Below, in pieces: positions 18,634 through 28,162 of a stretch of 64,000 bases of DNA. This stretch comes from Yamadazyma tenuis (lineage: Eukaryota; Ascomycota; Pichiomycetes; Serinales; Debaryomycetaceae): the NCBI RefSeq assembly GCF_029203305.1, contig NC_089461.1:310001-374000 (forward strand), in the 5' to 3' direction. Every line of letters starts with the position of its first letter. Position 1 is the stretch's first letter. Position numbers and translations under genes: made by a program. The notes beneath the pieces are model-generated. The model was not told where the DNA came from, ran no database searches, and saw nothing but the letters and a program-made list of their open reading frames with translations.

Positions 18634-19524
18634 CTAAACCTCACTATCGCACACCAACTCACCGGCGAGTCGAACGTCCTTTCCGGCCCCTACAATCTCA
18701 ACCACAAACATATTTGCATTTGTGGACGCCCGCTTTAAAAGAAGCTCGCACCGCTCGTGGGCGTACACCGGCCCAGCGTTCTTGTAGGAGATCTGCACCG
18801 GCCGGAGGTGCGGGAAAACAGTACGGAACCATGCAACTGCGAGCGTCACCATGAACGGGCCCTGAACAATTACGTCTCTAAGCCCTTCTATTTGGCAGTA
18901 GTTTTTGTCGTAGTGGATCTTGTGCAAGTTGCTCGTCAAACAACTATATTGCATAATGTCTGTGCTCGAGATTTGCAAATGGTGAGAGTACTCTGGCATA
19001 ATTCGACTCAGGCTGGGTGTGTGGGGCTTGAATCGTGAATTTGTGTACATCAACGTCCTCGACTCCACAACTGCCGGTTCAGGGGACTGGTGCTTGTGCG
19101 AGAACCGCCTCTCGATGGTCACAAACATTTGATCACCAATGTGCCTAGTGTGCGAAACAACTTCTTGTGAATGCAAAAACTGGTTGGGTGCAACAGGACG
19201 GTAAAACATCATCAGGCCCTTTACCCACATCCGTCTGCTGAATATCAGGTCTCCCGTGTCGACGTGGACAGGAGCCTGATAGTTATCGTACCCATCGGCC
19301 CCCAATTGCAAGTTGGGCTGGTTATTGTAGAGAAGGTGGTAACCACCGTCAATATCAGGGAACGACACGGGAACTTGTAACACTCGCGACAAAAGCTTAT
19401 TTAGACGCACTGCACTATCATCCGCCGCCATCAGTGTGAAGTCCCAGACCTTTGCCCGCACCTGCTTAGCCCATATTTGAATTGGAGCAGCCATTCGGTT
19501 CAGAAACAAAAGTCGCGACATCAT
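18634..19524 (-). CDS. HTD2: Mitochondrial 3-hydroxyacyl-thioester dehydratase Htd2
   Basis: Predicted 296-residue enzyme of mitochondrial type II fatty acid synthesis. It dehydrates 3-hydroxyacyl-ACP on the path to octanoate and lipoate. The N-terminus (MMSRLLFLNRMAAPIQIW) is rich in Arg and hydrophobic residues and lacks acids, as a mitochondrial presequence. The RRMWVKG motif and the hot-dog-fold segment with NLHKIHYDKNYC and DVIVQGPF are typical of Htd2. Two ATG codons stand in tandem at 19524 and 19521. The start is only 28 bp from the divergent RPF1 start, so the two promoters must overlap each other or the coding sequences. Confidence 0.85.
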   Translation of the reverse strand: MMSRLLFLNRMAAPIQIWAKQVRAKVWDFTLMAADDSAVRLNKLLSRVLQVPVSFPDIDGGYHLLYNNQPNLQLGADGYDNYQAPVHVDTGDLIFSRRMWVKGLMMFYRPVAPNQFLHSQEVVSHTRHIGDQMFVTIERRFSHKHQSPEPAVVESRTLMYTNSRFKPHTPSLSRIMPEYSHHLQISSTDIMQYSCLTSNLHKIHYDKNYCQIEGLRDVIVQGPFMVTLAVAWFRTVFPHLRPVQISYKNAGPVYAHERCELLLKRASTNANMFVVEIVGAGKDVRLAGELVCDSEV

Positions 19525-19534
19525 CTCATCTCAT
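19521..19534. promoter_or_regulatory. PAC-like element between HTD2 and RPF1
   Basis: TCATCTCATCTCAT; its reverse complement contains GATGAG, the core of the PAC element found before ribosome-biogenesis genes in yeasts. A T-rich run follows at about 19535-19542. The element overlaps the HTD2 start codon at 19522-19524 and lies 19-32 bp before the RPF1 ATG. The match is to the core, not the full consensus. Confidence 0.4.
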
Positions 19535-19552
19535 TATTTTTTCTCCATCACC

Positions 19553-20440
19553 ATGTCAGAAGATACCACCAAGATCTTGAAAGGGATCAGGAACAAACAG
19601 CGGCGGCAGAAGTTGTACGCCGACTTGAAGCACGAGAAAAATAAGGCCAAGCATAAGGCCCGGGCAGAGCGTGCCACTGAGGAGCGTAATGATCCCTCTT
19701 TGAAAGAGCAGAGACTCGCAGATAATGTCCCTGAAACATTGGATTCCAAACGAGTCTACGATGAAACGATTGTGGAGGATATGGAAGGCGAAGACGAGTT
19801 CGACGCCTACTTCGCTAGTGACAAGCCCCCCAAGCTCTTGTTGACCACCAGCAAATATGCCAAAAAACCCGCCTACGAGTTTGCCGACTTGCTCATGGAT
19901 TTCTTGCCAGACGTCACCTTTGTCAAGAGAAAGCCCCAGTTCAGTATCAACGACATGGTAAAATTTTGTAACAACAGGGAATATACCGACTTGGTGATCT
20001 TGAACGAATTCAACAAGAAAGTAACCGGGTTGACCTTCATACATTTACCCGAAGGACCTACTTTCTACTTCTCCATCACCTCCGTTACCGAAGGTAAGAA
20101 AATCAGGGGTCATGGCCGGTCCACGGACCACACACCCGAGTTGATTTTAAACAACTTCAACACTCGTCTTGGGAAAACCGTGGGTAGACTCTTTCAGAGT
20201 TTGTTCCCCAAGAAGCCCGAATTCGAAGGAAGACAAGTCATTACGTTACACAATCAGCGAGACTACATTTTCTTTAGAAGACATAGGTACTTGTTCAAGA
20301 GTGAAGAACGAGTTGGACTCCAGGAAATAGGGCCCCAATTCACTCTCAAGCTTCGAAGACTCCAAAAGGGTATCCGCGACGAGACAGAGTGGGAGTTCCG
20401 CCCCGAGATGGAGAAGGACAAACGCAAGTTCTATTTGTGA
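19553..20440 (+). CDS. RPF1: Ribosome biogenesis protein Rpf1 (Brix domain)
   Basis: Predicted 295-residue nucleolar protein, the same length as yeast Rpf1, required for 60S subunit assembly and 27S pre-rRNA processing. A basic N-terminus (KILKGIRNKQRRQKLYADL) precedes the Brix domain (about residues 80-270). The Brix core is visible in PPKLLLTTSK, LILNNFNTRLGKTVGRLFQSLFP, VITLHNQRDYIFFRRHRY and the GPQFTLKLRRLQKG end. It is transcribed divergently from HTD2 across a 28-bp gap containing a PAC-like element, consistent with ribosome-biogenesis regulation. Confidence 0.93.
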   Translation: MSEDTTKILKGIRNKQRRQKLYADLKHEKNKAKHKARAERATEERNDPSLKEQRLADNVPETLDSKRVYDETIVEDMEGEDEFDAYFASDKPPKLLLTTSKYAKKPAYEFADLLMDFLPDVTFVKRKPQFSINDMVKFCNNREYTDLVILNEFNKKVTGLTFIHLPEGPTFYFSITSVTEGKKIRGHGRSTDHTPELILNNFNTRLGKTVGRLFQSLFPKKPEFEGRQVITLHNQRDYIFFRRHRYLFKSEERVGLQEIGPQFTLKLRRLQKGIRDETEWEFRPEMEKDKRKFYL

Positions 20441-20727
20441 TTGTGGTTCTTATAGCATGTTATGTATCATAGACGTTTTATTTTTGCAGACACCGGAGGC
20501 ATCTTCTTTTTGTCCGCCGCGCACTTGTTCCGCCTCATAATAAATATCACTCAAATCTGAATAGGTCCAACAGTTGTTAGTGTTTGTGCCACCGCAGATT
20601 TATAGTCCCTCGTACCACTCTCCGGTCACCTGTCATTTAATTGAGTGTACGTCATCACCAGTGTAAGAGATTGTGTACGTGTCGAAATTCACATACTGCC
20701 TTCCACCTGCCACATCCACCTCAAATA

Positions 20728-23700
20728 ATGACGATGGATACCAATGGTGTCAACCAGATCATCACCGCCTTACAAGTCGTCTACGACGCCAAGTCCAACA
20801 ACCAGCAGAGACGAGACGCCCAGGCCTTTCTAGAAACCATCAAAAGTAACGAAGAGAGTCCATTTTGGGGATTCCAATTAGCTCTCTATGAGAACAACAA
20901 AGACAATTACATAGTGAGACATTATGGATTACTGTTACTACAACACTCTATAAACAAGCAATTCCACACCTTTTCCTCCCAGAAGGCGTTGACCATCCGT
21001 CAATGGGTGGTGGAGTTGGCCAACAAGATCGAGGAGTCAGATCCTCATTACATCAAAGAGAAGCTTGCATTTTTATGGGTAGCCATCGCCAAAAAAGTAT
21101 GGGGCTGCTATTTGGTGAAAACTTTGAGCGGTGACGACGAGAACCCACCCCAAAAGTTGACGGAGTCGGACATACTTGATGGCTGGGCATCTATGGATTC
21201 TGACTTGTGGCATTTGTGGAATCTGAACTTTGCAACCAGAGAGTTGTGTTTGATCATCACCAGAACCTTGTTTGAAGATATATACTTGTTGGATGACCCG
21301 GTAGCTATGAAGAGAACAGCCATCTTGAACCAATTGAGCGTGTTGATCGTCACCTCCAACGAGGTGTTGGATAAGCTCTATGACACCAACGAAAACTTGC
21401 TGATATGCAAACTGTCCAACGAAGGTTGGTTCAGCACTTGGAGCAGATTGTTGTTGGACGTGTTGCAGAACGACTACAACTCCAAGGAGGTCCAGGTGTT
21501 TGTACCCAAGATCTTGGCAACATTCAAGACGTGTTTGCATTGGGTACAACCCGAAATCTTGAGGTCTGAGAACATCATGCAGACCTTGATTAATATTTTG
21601 ACTATACCCGACACCAAGTTGAAGACGTTGGCCATAGACTGTTTGCATATCTTATTCACTCGAAGTTACTCCACTCATGAAGACTTTGACTTTTTCATAG
21701 GTAGTATTTTCACCAGAGAAGGAATCGAAAAACTATCTCAATTCTACAACTCATTGAAAATCGATCCTTCTGACATTGATGAACAAGTTTACTCATTGTT
21801 GAAGAAAACTGTGGAAATGATTGTATCGTTGAGTGAATACTTGAATATTTCATTGCCGTCCAAGAACAAAATCGATTGGGAAAAAGCTGATATCGACAAC
21901 TACTTGAGATTGGTGCTAACCACCACCAACAACCCAAGTTTAATTATTTCAGGACTTTCTTTACAGATGTGGGTTACAATACTAAGGTTCGATGAACTCA
22001 GTAACAAATTGAACATGGATGCGATTTTGATGGATTTGTTGGAAATAGCTGCTAATAGAACCATCGACTATACTATCATCGACGAAGACGATGTATCAAG
22101 ACAATTTCTTGATATGGACTTTGATTCCGTGTCTGATTCTAATTCGTTCTTACTGAATTATAGGAAGTACAACGAAGACATTGTCAGAATTACCGTTTGC
22201 AAGAAACCTGAAGATGGTCTTAGTTGGTTAGAGAACCGACTCCAGAATTTCTTTAGCACAGAATTGGGCAGATCATGCATCGAGAAGTACAGAATTGATC
22301 CAAAATCTGACGAGATAAACTACGGTAACTCCCAATTTAACATCATTGAAAATTGTATTAGAGGCATTTCGAGATGGAGAATCTGGTATGTCGGTGAGGA
22401 CTTTGAAACCATCAACAATGGATTGAATTACTTGGTTGAAAACTTGGGAGAAAGATTGTTGGCCTTAAACTTGGCATGCCCCTTGTTAATCAGGAAACAA
22501 GTCCAAACAATGGTTCAGTTTGCTCCCCTTTTGAAAGATGTTAGTCCTTTGATGTTTCAGGTTTTAGAAAAGATTTTGACTACTGCAACTTTTGACTATC
22601 CTGAAGAAGTCAGTGACGAAGAAAAGGAACTCATCAGAGATTTGAGAACCAGCTGTGGTACCGAGTTGAACCGTTTGGCCTACATCATGCCTGAATCATT
22701 GAAGAAAATCTTCAGTGAGTTGGAGACCGTAATTTCCAATATTTTGAGCAGCAAAAAAGTAAGCGATCATGAGAACGTTGCATTCAAGTCCTTCTTGTTA
22801 GTCATTGCATCTAGGTCTTCTATCGACAACCGTAACGAGCTTTTTGCTAAGATTGTCGACCCAGATTTATCAGCCTGGTTGAGACCTGACACCGAAAAAG
22901 GATTGATGGAGTTGCATTGGTTTATGGAAAGAATTGGAATTGTTGAAATTGCTTCTTACTTTCAGAAACGAGGAATCACAGCAAGTACCAACTTATTGGA
23001 AGCCCATATGGATGATGAAGGTAGAGAGTTGAGAAATAAGTTGAAGGACCACTGGTCTTCGATTTTCCCTATCAGAGCCACTAGAATCTTTATTCAATAC
23101 AGTATTGAGAAGTTGGGTCATGATTCTCAAGAGTACTTGAACTTATTGAAGCTATGGAAACCAAGAGTTCAACCCATTATTCCCCATGTTTTGCAGTTGT
23201 TAACCCAGATACAGAATTATCACAACCCCAACAATTGGAAAGAGTTACCAGATGAAGTACAATCATTCGTTAAGTACAGCTGTATGGAACGGTTCTGGCA
23301 ACAAGGAGTATCTATCCAAAGCAAAGAAACGTTTATTGAAGAGAATGTTAAAGCGGCTTTGACCTTGAGAGATTTTGCTGATTCTGTAGGTCACTTGATA
23401 AGATATACCAGGGAATACGCTTTCTTGACCATCGGGTCTTTGTCTCAGTTGGAAGAAACTCTTTATGAGATTCCAGATATTGGATCAATGATTTGGAAAG
23501 CCGTTACAGGGGAGATGGCCGGTATCACTCTTCACAGCTGGAAACATATGATCAACAGTTGTTTGAGAAGTGTTGTTAGAAACTGCCCTGCGAAGTTTGT
23601 TGAGCCATTTATGTCTGATTTATTGCCTCGGTCCTTTGAGGATTTGGACAAGATCTTGGTCTCCAAGTGGGAAAAGGTGTACGTGAACGGATTACAGCTT

Positions 23701-24429
23701 CAAGGAAACGAAGATGATGAAACCTTGTCGGAAGAGATGATGGAAGAACATATGTTGCGGCAATTGACAGCTACAGTGGTTCGTTACTTAATTGATATAG
23801 TCAGCCAGTTCAACTCCAAGGTCGTCTCCGACACCCAGTTTGCAAGTAAGAAGTTGATAGTTGACAACAAGCAGATTCTTGCGCCGTTCCTCCAGCTTTG
23901 CTGTCACATCATTATGTTTAAAGATACCAAGTGCTCGTTCAATACGATTTTGGTGATGCGAAATGTGTTGACAGAAATATTACTCAAAGACGATGAGGTG
24001 GATAAGTTCCTTTGTGACAACTTGATCAAGGCATTACTAAGAGTATTAACAGATGATTACTTTGTGGAAACACATTCCGAAGCTGCTACAGCCTTGACGA
24101 CTTTATATTGTGCCTTGAGATCCAAAAACGACTATCCAGCCCGAATTTTGGTGGAAAATCTCCCTAACATTTCCACCGCCCACATTTCAAATTTCGAGAA
24201 TCTTTTGGTGAACTCCAAGTCCTTGAAGCACCAACGGTCGGCGTTGTTAGAGCTCATCAAGATCCCCAAGGACAAGTTCAGTGGGAACGACCAAGAAGAA
24301 ATGAAAGAGCGTAAGAAACAGCTTGAAGCCGCGTCCAACGCCCGCACGAAAAAACTCCAACATGTGGACGTCATGAACGACCCATTTGTGGAGAATGCTC
24401 CTTTGAACAACCTTTTCGGTGAAGAATAA
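20728..24429 (+). CDS. MSN5: Karyopherin Msn5 (exportin-5 family)
   Basis: Predicted 1233-residue importin-beta-like nuclear transport receptor (S. cerevisiae Msn5 is 1224). Msn5 exports phosphorylated proteins such as Pho4, Msn2/4, Mig1 and Far1, and imports replication protein A. The N-terminus has the importin-beta-type helical repeat start (RRDAQAFLETIKSNEESPFWGFQLAL) and the conserved IVRHYGLLLLQHSI segment. An exportin-1-like repeat region follows (about residues 100-260), then continuous HEAT-type amphipathic helices. ATG 20728 (MTMDTNG) is the first ATG in frame; the open frame upstream lacks one. Confidence 0.9.
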   Translation: MTMDTNGVNQIITALQVVYDAKSNNQQRRDAQAFLETIKSNEESPFWGFQLALYENNKDNYIVRHYGLLLLQHSINKQFHTFSSQKALTIRQWVVELANKIEESDPHYIKEKLAFLWVAIAKKVWGCYLVKTLSGDDENPPQKLTESDILDGWASMDSDLWHLWNLNFATRELCLIITRTLFEDIYLLDDPVAMKRTAILNQLSVLIVTSNEVLDKLYDTNENLLICKLSNEGWFSTWSRLLLDVLQNDYNSKEVQVFVPKILATFKTCLHWVQPEILRSENIMQTLINILTIPDTKLKTLAIDCLHILFTRSYSTHEDFDFFIGSIFTREGIEKLSQFYNSLKIDPSDIDEQVYSLLKKTVEMIVSLSEYLNISLPSKNKIDWEKADIDNYLRLVLTTTNNPSLIISGLSLQMWVTILRFDELSNKLNMDAILMDLLEIAANRTIDYTIIDEDDVSRQFLDMDFDSVSDSNSFLLNYRKYNEDIVRITVCKKPEDGLSWLENRLQNFFSTELGRSCIEKYRIDPKSDEINYGNSQFNIIENCIRGISRWRIWYVGEDFETINNGLNYLVENLGERLLALNLACPLLIRKQVQTMVQFAPLLKDVSPLMFQVLEKILTTATFDYPEEVSDEEKELIRDLRTSCGTELNRLAYIMPESLKKIFSELETVISNILSSKKVSDHENVAFKSFLLVIASRSSIDNRNELFAKIVDPDLSAWLRPDTEKGLMELHWFMERIGIVEIASYFQKRGITASTNLLEAHMDDEGRELRNKLKDHWSSIFPIRATRIFIQYSIEKLGHDSQEYLNLLKLWKPRVQPIIPHVLQLLTQIQNYHNPNNWKELPDEVQSFVKYSCMERFWQQGVSIQSKETFIEENVKAALTLRDFADSVGHLIRYTREYAFLTIGSLSQLEETLYEIPDIGSMIWKAVTGEMAGITLHSWKHMINSCLRSVVRNCPAKFVEPFMSDLLPRSFEDLDKILVSKWEKVYVNGLQLQGNEDDETLSEEMMEEHMLRQLTATVVRYLIDIVSQFNSKVVSDTQFASKKLIVDNKQILAPFLQLCCHIIMFKDTKCSFNTILVMRNVLTEILLKDDEVDKFLCDNLIKALLRVLTDDYFVETHSEAATALTTLYCALRSKNDYPARILVENLPNISTAHISNFENLLVNSKSLKHQRSALLELIKIPKDKFSGNDQEEMKERKKQLEAASNARTKKLQHVDVMNDPFVENAPLNNLFGEE

Positions 24430-24611
24430 CCTTTCTATGTATACTACTATTTCTTTGTATATATAACCTCAAAGTACCCCTGCGTGCGCGTACCGTATAG
24501 GACAACCGTTTTCGCACTTCGCCTGGTGCGTCGTCTGTTGTGCCCATAGATCAACAAGTCACTCTCTGTTCACAAGTGAAATACTGCCAACCCCAAAATT
24601 TAGTGTCAAAA

Positions 24612-27035
24612 ATGCCCATCAAATCTTTAGAATCATACTTGTTTGAAAGGAAGTTGGTAAATACCAGCTCAATTGAGATTCTTCAAAACGCCACCATAGG
24701 GATAGACGTGGAACACTACTTGAGCAGAATATACACCTTTAAAAAAGAACAGTTTTTATCTGCCATTGGCGGAGTCCCCAGCTCTTTGAGAGACTATATA
24801 CATTCAGACTTGAAAGTGTTCAAAGAGTTCAACATCAAACCGATTTTTGTCATCAAGGGGATTGATATCCAGTTGCAAGCACACAATTTACAGACAAACG
24901 AATTAACTCCAGGTGAACAGCACTTGGAAAACACCTGGACAAAGTTGAACTCGAGAAACGTCAATTACAACTACACCACAAATGACTCCTTCCGCGTGTT
25001 CACCGACCCATTGTCGTTGAGACCCATGATTCACGACTTGATCAAGTACTTTGTCGAGATTGGCATTGACTACATTGTGTGTCCATATGACGCTTCTTTT
25101 CAATTGTCTTATTTGTACCACAAGAGAGTCATCGACTCGATCTATGGGTCTACCGACTTATTATTGACCAAGGTCAACAAGTTTATCTTGGGAATGGAGT
25201 TCCAGTCCAAAGATTTCAGGTTCATTGATAAACCCAAAGTATTATACGAGTTAAAGCTCACTCATAAGCAATTGTTGGACTTGAGTATCATGGTGGGGTG
25301 CAATCTCCAACCCAATACCTTCCCCAGTTTGCCTCTGTTACCACAGCCAAATCCGTTGCAGCCATACCCTCAATTGAGTTACTTCAAGATCGCGTTGGAC
25401 ATCTTGTACCAATTGATAGCGTTTAATGGTGATAACCAGACGGACTTATATCTGTATATTTTGAGCTTGAACGACCAGAGGTGCTTGGATTTGTACTTGA
25501 AAGGTCACTCGGCCTTCAGGTATATCCCTGTGTTAAACGACGAGGGTTTTGTGACGTTGTATACTCTTGAAATGCAAAATTTGAACCTTCTCAGCGAGGA
25601 AGAAGAAGCTTCCTTGGTGATTCCGGTGAACGAAGAAGGAGAAAAAAAGGTTGAAGCTGGAAGCAAAGGCAAGGCCAAGGCAAAGACCATTCAAATACCC
25701 AACGATGTCCACGATATCATCTCGCAGAGATTACCAGCCGAGTTCTACTTTTACCAGTCGATTGGGTTGGCCCCAATTGAACTCTTGGAATCCATAACCC
25801 AAGGCCAACTCTACATCCGGCCACCATTGGAGAGTGGATTAAGTGAAAGTTATAAAAAGTTAATCAACTCTCGATTTTATATCGACAACTTGGATGGGTT
25901 GTTCAACCTTGTTACCCAATTGTTGGCCAGATATTACCAGGTAAAAAAGATCAAGGTCAATTACTGGTATAAATCCGAGGATTTGGAACTCAACAACCGA
26001 ATGATTCCTCCTGTATCAAGAAGAATCAACCATTTATTCTCGGTGAATCCAGAGGTTGCAGACTTTAGTTTGGTTAATTTTTTCAAGAATACAAAGGAAA
26101 CCTACCCCAAAGAACAGTTTGGTGGGTCTATTGGCAACTACAATGAGATCATATCCACTGCGTTGTTGAGGTCCTTGTACTTATATGGTATCATCGACGA
26201 AAAGACAAACGAGTTCAACAGCTACGGAAAGGCATTGAAGCAGTTTGTCCAGCAAAACGAAACAAAGCTCGACGATACCACGCTACAGGAACTCGTGTTG
26301 GTGATGTTGCTTATCCAGACAAAGTGCTTCAAGTTGAATGACTTACAAACCGAGTACAATGGAGTGGCCAAGTACTTCAAGGATCCCAGTGGAAGCAGTT
26401 CTGATGTCAAGTTGGACCCGCAAGAATCCAAACACATAACTCTTCTTGCTCGTATTTTCTCGATCCACAGGCTCCAGATTGCCCCCATAAACTACCAGGG
26501 ACCCATCTCCAGAAGCTTGTTGAACTTTAGGTCTCATTTGAAGTTCATCTCTACAAACTTGATTTATACCATTCAAAGTTGTTTGATTGACTTGATCGTC
26601 CGTCAAGAAAACAACAACGTCAAGATCGACTTCGAAGACAAGGCAGACTGGTGCAAGTTGGTGGACCAGTTGCCGTTCTACAAGGACTTGAACAATACGT
26701 TGTTGGGAGTGGTGGCCGAGATATACTTCGGATACAGTGCCAAACAGTCGAAGTTGAACCAGGATTTGACCAAGGACCAAATCGCCGAAAACTCCCGTGA
26801 GCAGTTGTTGAACAGTGTATACCAGATCACCAATCCCATCTTCAATATCAATGTTCACGGAGTCAATAGCGTTACCTCCACCCAGTTCTTATCTGATTTC
26901 AACAAAGGAGTGGAATTCTGGGGACTGTTTGTGGAGCTTGTCAAGGTCACCAACCAAGTAGATAGCGGTATCATTAGTGATGACTACTGCCAGTCAATAG
27001 TCGACACCGAATCATGGATGAAGCAATTTATCTAA
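24612..27035 (+). CDS. MKT1: Post-transcriptional regulator Mkt1
   Basis: Predicted 807-residue protein (S. cerevisiae Mkt1 is 830). Mkt1 has an inactive-looking XPG/FEN-like nuclease fold at the N-terminus and, with Pbp1, affects translation of HO and mitochondrial-protein mRNAs and maintenance of the killer M2 dsRNA. Visible features are the N-terminal XPG-N segment (MPIKSLESYLFERKL, then IGIDVEHYLSRI), the internal XPG-I-like segment (IDYIVCPYDASFQLSYLY), a charged Glu/Lys linker near residues 340-360, and a helical C-terminal half. ATG 24612 is chosen because it gives the family N-terminus. AIM24 follows after 73 bp on the same strand. Confidence 0.92.
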   Translation: MPIKSLESYLFERKLVNTSSIEILQNATIGIDVEHYLSRIYTFKKEQFLSAIGGVPSSLRDYIHSDLKVFKEFNIKPIFVIKGIDIQLQAHNLQTNELTPGEQHLENTWTKLNSRNVNYNYTTNDSFRVFTDPLSLRPMIHDLIKYFVEIGIDYIVCPYDASFQLSYLYHKRVIDSIYGSTDLLLTKVNKFILGMEFQSKDFRFIDKPKVLYELKLTHKQLLDLSIMVGCNLQPNTFPSLPLLPQPNPLQPYPQLSYFKIALDILYQLIAFNGDNQTDLYLYILSLNDQRCLDLYLKGHSAFRYIPVLNDEGFVTLYTLEMQNLNLLSEEEEASLVIPVNEEGEKKVEAGSKGKAKAKTIQIPNDVHDIISQRLPAEFYFYQSIGLAPIELLESITQGQLYIRPPLESGLSESYKKLINSRFYIDNLDGLFNLVTQLLARYYQVKKIKVNYWYKSEDLELNNRMIPPVSRRINHLFSVNPEVADFSLVNFFKNTKETYPKEQFGGSIGNYNEIISTALLRSLYLYGIIDEKTNEFNSYGKALKQFVQQNETKLDDTTLQELVLVMLLIQTKCFKLNDLQTEYNGVAKYFKDPSGSSSDVKLDPQESKHITLLARIFSIHRLQIAPINYQGPISRSLLNFRSHLKFISTNLIYTIQSCLIDLIVRQENNNVKIDFEDKADWCKLVDQLPFYKDLNNTLLGVVAEIYFGYSAKQSKLNQDLTKDQIAENSREQLLNSVYQITNPIFNINVHGVNSVTSTQFLSDFNKGVEFWGLFVELVKVTNQVDSGIISDDYCQSIVDTESWMKQFI

Positions 27036-27108
27036 GAGTTCCGTCTATACGAATATACTCTCCATAAAACGCGACTTGGGAGACCGTAAAAATTCAACTT
27101 CGCATACC

Positions 27109-28050
27109 ATGATGAGTAGAGCCAGAGTTTTGAAACGATTTGTTACGACGTCCACCGACATTTCCAGGGCGGTAGCGACCGAAACGCTTCTCACTGGCAC
27201 CGGTAATGGCCCATTTATTGAATTGCCCGAGTTTGAACCTCTTGGCAATCCTACGAACTTATTGAGCGTCAAAATGCCCCAGTCGTCAAATCTCAGCATT
27301 CGGCATGGGTCGCTCATCGCCATGAACGGCGACTTGGCTGGAGTTTCTAGTGTCAGTAGAAAGCTCTCTGACTCGTTCAAGTTCCAGGTTCTTCAGTCGG
27401 AGTCGGCCGTATCGTTGATTGTTGGTGGGAAAATGAAGCCCAACCGCATGAATAACTACACACTTTTACACATCTCGGACAAGAGTGAGACCTGGACCGT
27501 GTTCAACGATAGTAGTGTCGTGGCATGGACCGGTTACGGCCTCGAGATTGAGCCCACCCATGTCCTCAGTCGCTGGAATAGTGTGAAGACGATTGGCAAA
27601 GGACATGTTCTTGTGAGTGACGGCAATAAGATGCTCGAGATTGACATCCCTGAGCACGAGAGTGTGTTTGTGACACCCAACAGTTTAGTGGCCTCCACGG
27701 TGGAACCGGTGTTTCGGACGATACAGACGTTCAATGTGCTTCCAAAGATGCCTCAGTTATCACTTCGGTGGAAAACACCCCGGTTTGTCGCCAACGCGTA
27801 CGCCCGAGCAGTGGAGCGCTTGGGAGCTCAGAACGTGGTAGCAGAGGTGTCCCGGCTGGCCACGCGGTTCAAGTACCACATCAATAATGTGGTCCTTTTC
27901 GTAAGACTCTACGTGGTGAACCGAGTGTTTGGAAAACCTATCTGGGCACAGATCTCGGGTCCCAGCAAACTCCTTGTCAGCACCAATGAACAAGTTCGTG
28001 GGGAGCGGGTGTTTACCAAACAAGAGATTGAAGACATTTACCGGACATAA
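27109..28050 (+). CDS. AIM24: Mitochondrial protein Aim24
   Basis: Predicted 313-residue mitochondrial inner membrane protein. In yeast, Aim24 supports MICOS integrity and respiratory chain composition. The N-terminus (MMSRARVLKRFVTTSTDISR) is a typical presequence. The core has the AIM24 fold signature (FIELPEFEPLGNPTNLLSV, then SLIAMNGDLAGVSS) and a later VLVSDGNKMLEIDI strand. ATG 27109 is the first Met of the tandem pair and gives the presequence; an upstream extension would begin at a non-ATG codon. Confidence 0.87.
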   Translation: MMSRARVLKRFVTTSTDISRAVATETLLTGTGNGPFIELPEFEPLGNPTNLLSVKMPQSSNLSIRHGSLIAMNGDLAGVSSVSRKLSDSFKFQVLQSESAVSLIVGGKMKPNRMNNYTLLHISDKSETWTVFNDSSVVAWTGYGLEIEPTHVLSRWNSVKTIGKGHVLVSDGNKMLEIDIPEHESVFVTPNSLVASTVEPVFRTIQTFNVLPKMPQLSLRWKTPRFVANAYARAVERLGAQNVVAEVSRLATRFKYHINNVVLFVRLYVVNRVFGKPIWAQISGPSKLLVSTNEQVRGERVFTKQEIEDIYRT

Positions 28051-28162
28051 ATGTTTGTGGATGCAAAATCGGCCATACCAGTTTTGAACGTTGATGTGCC
28101 ACGCCAGTGCGAAAATAATTTTAACAATCAAATTGTTGCTTTGTATTAACAGTTAATTATTC

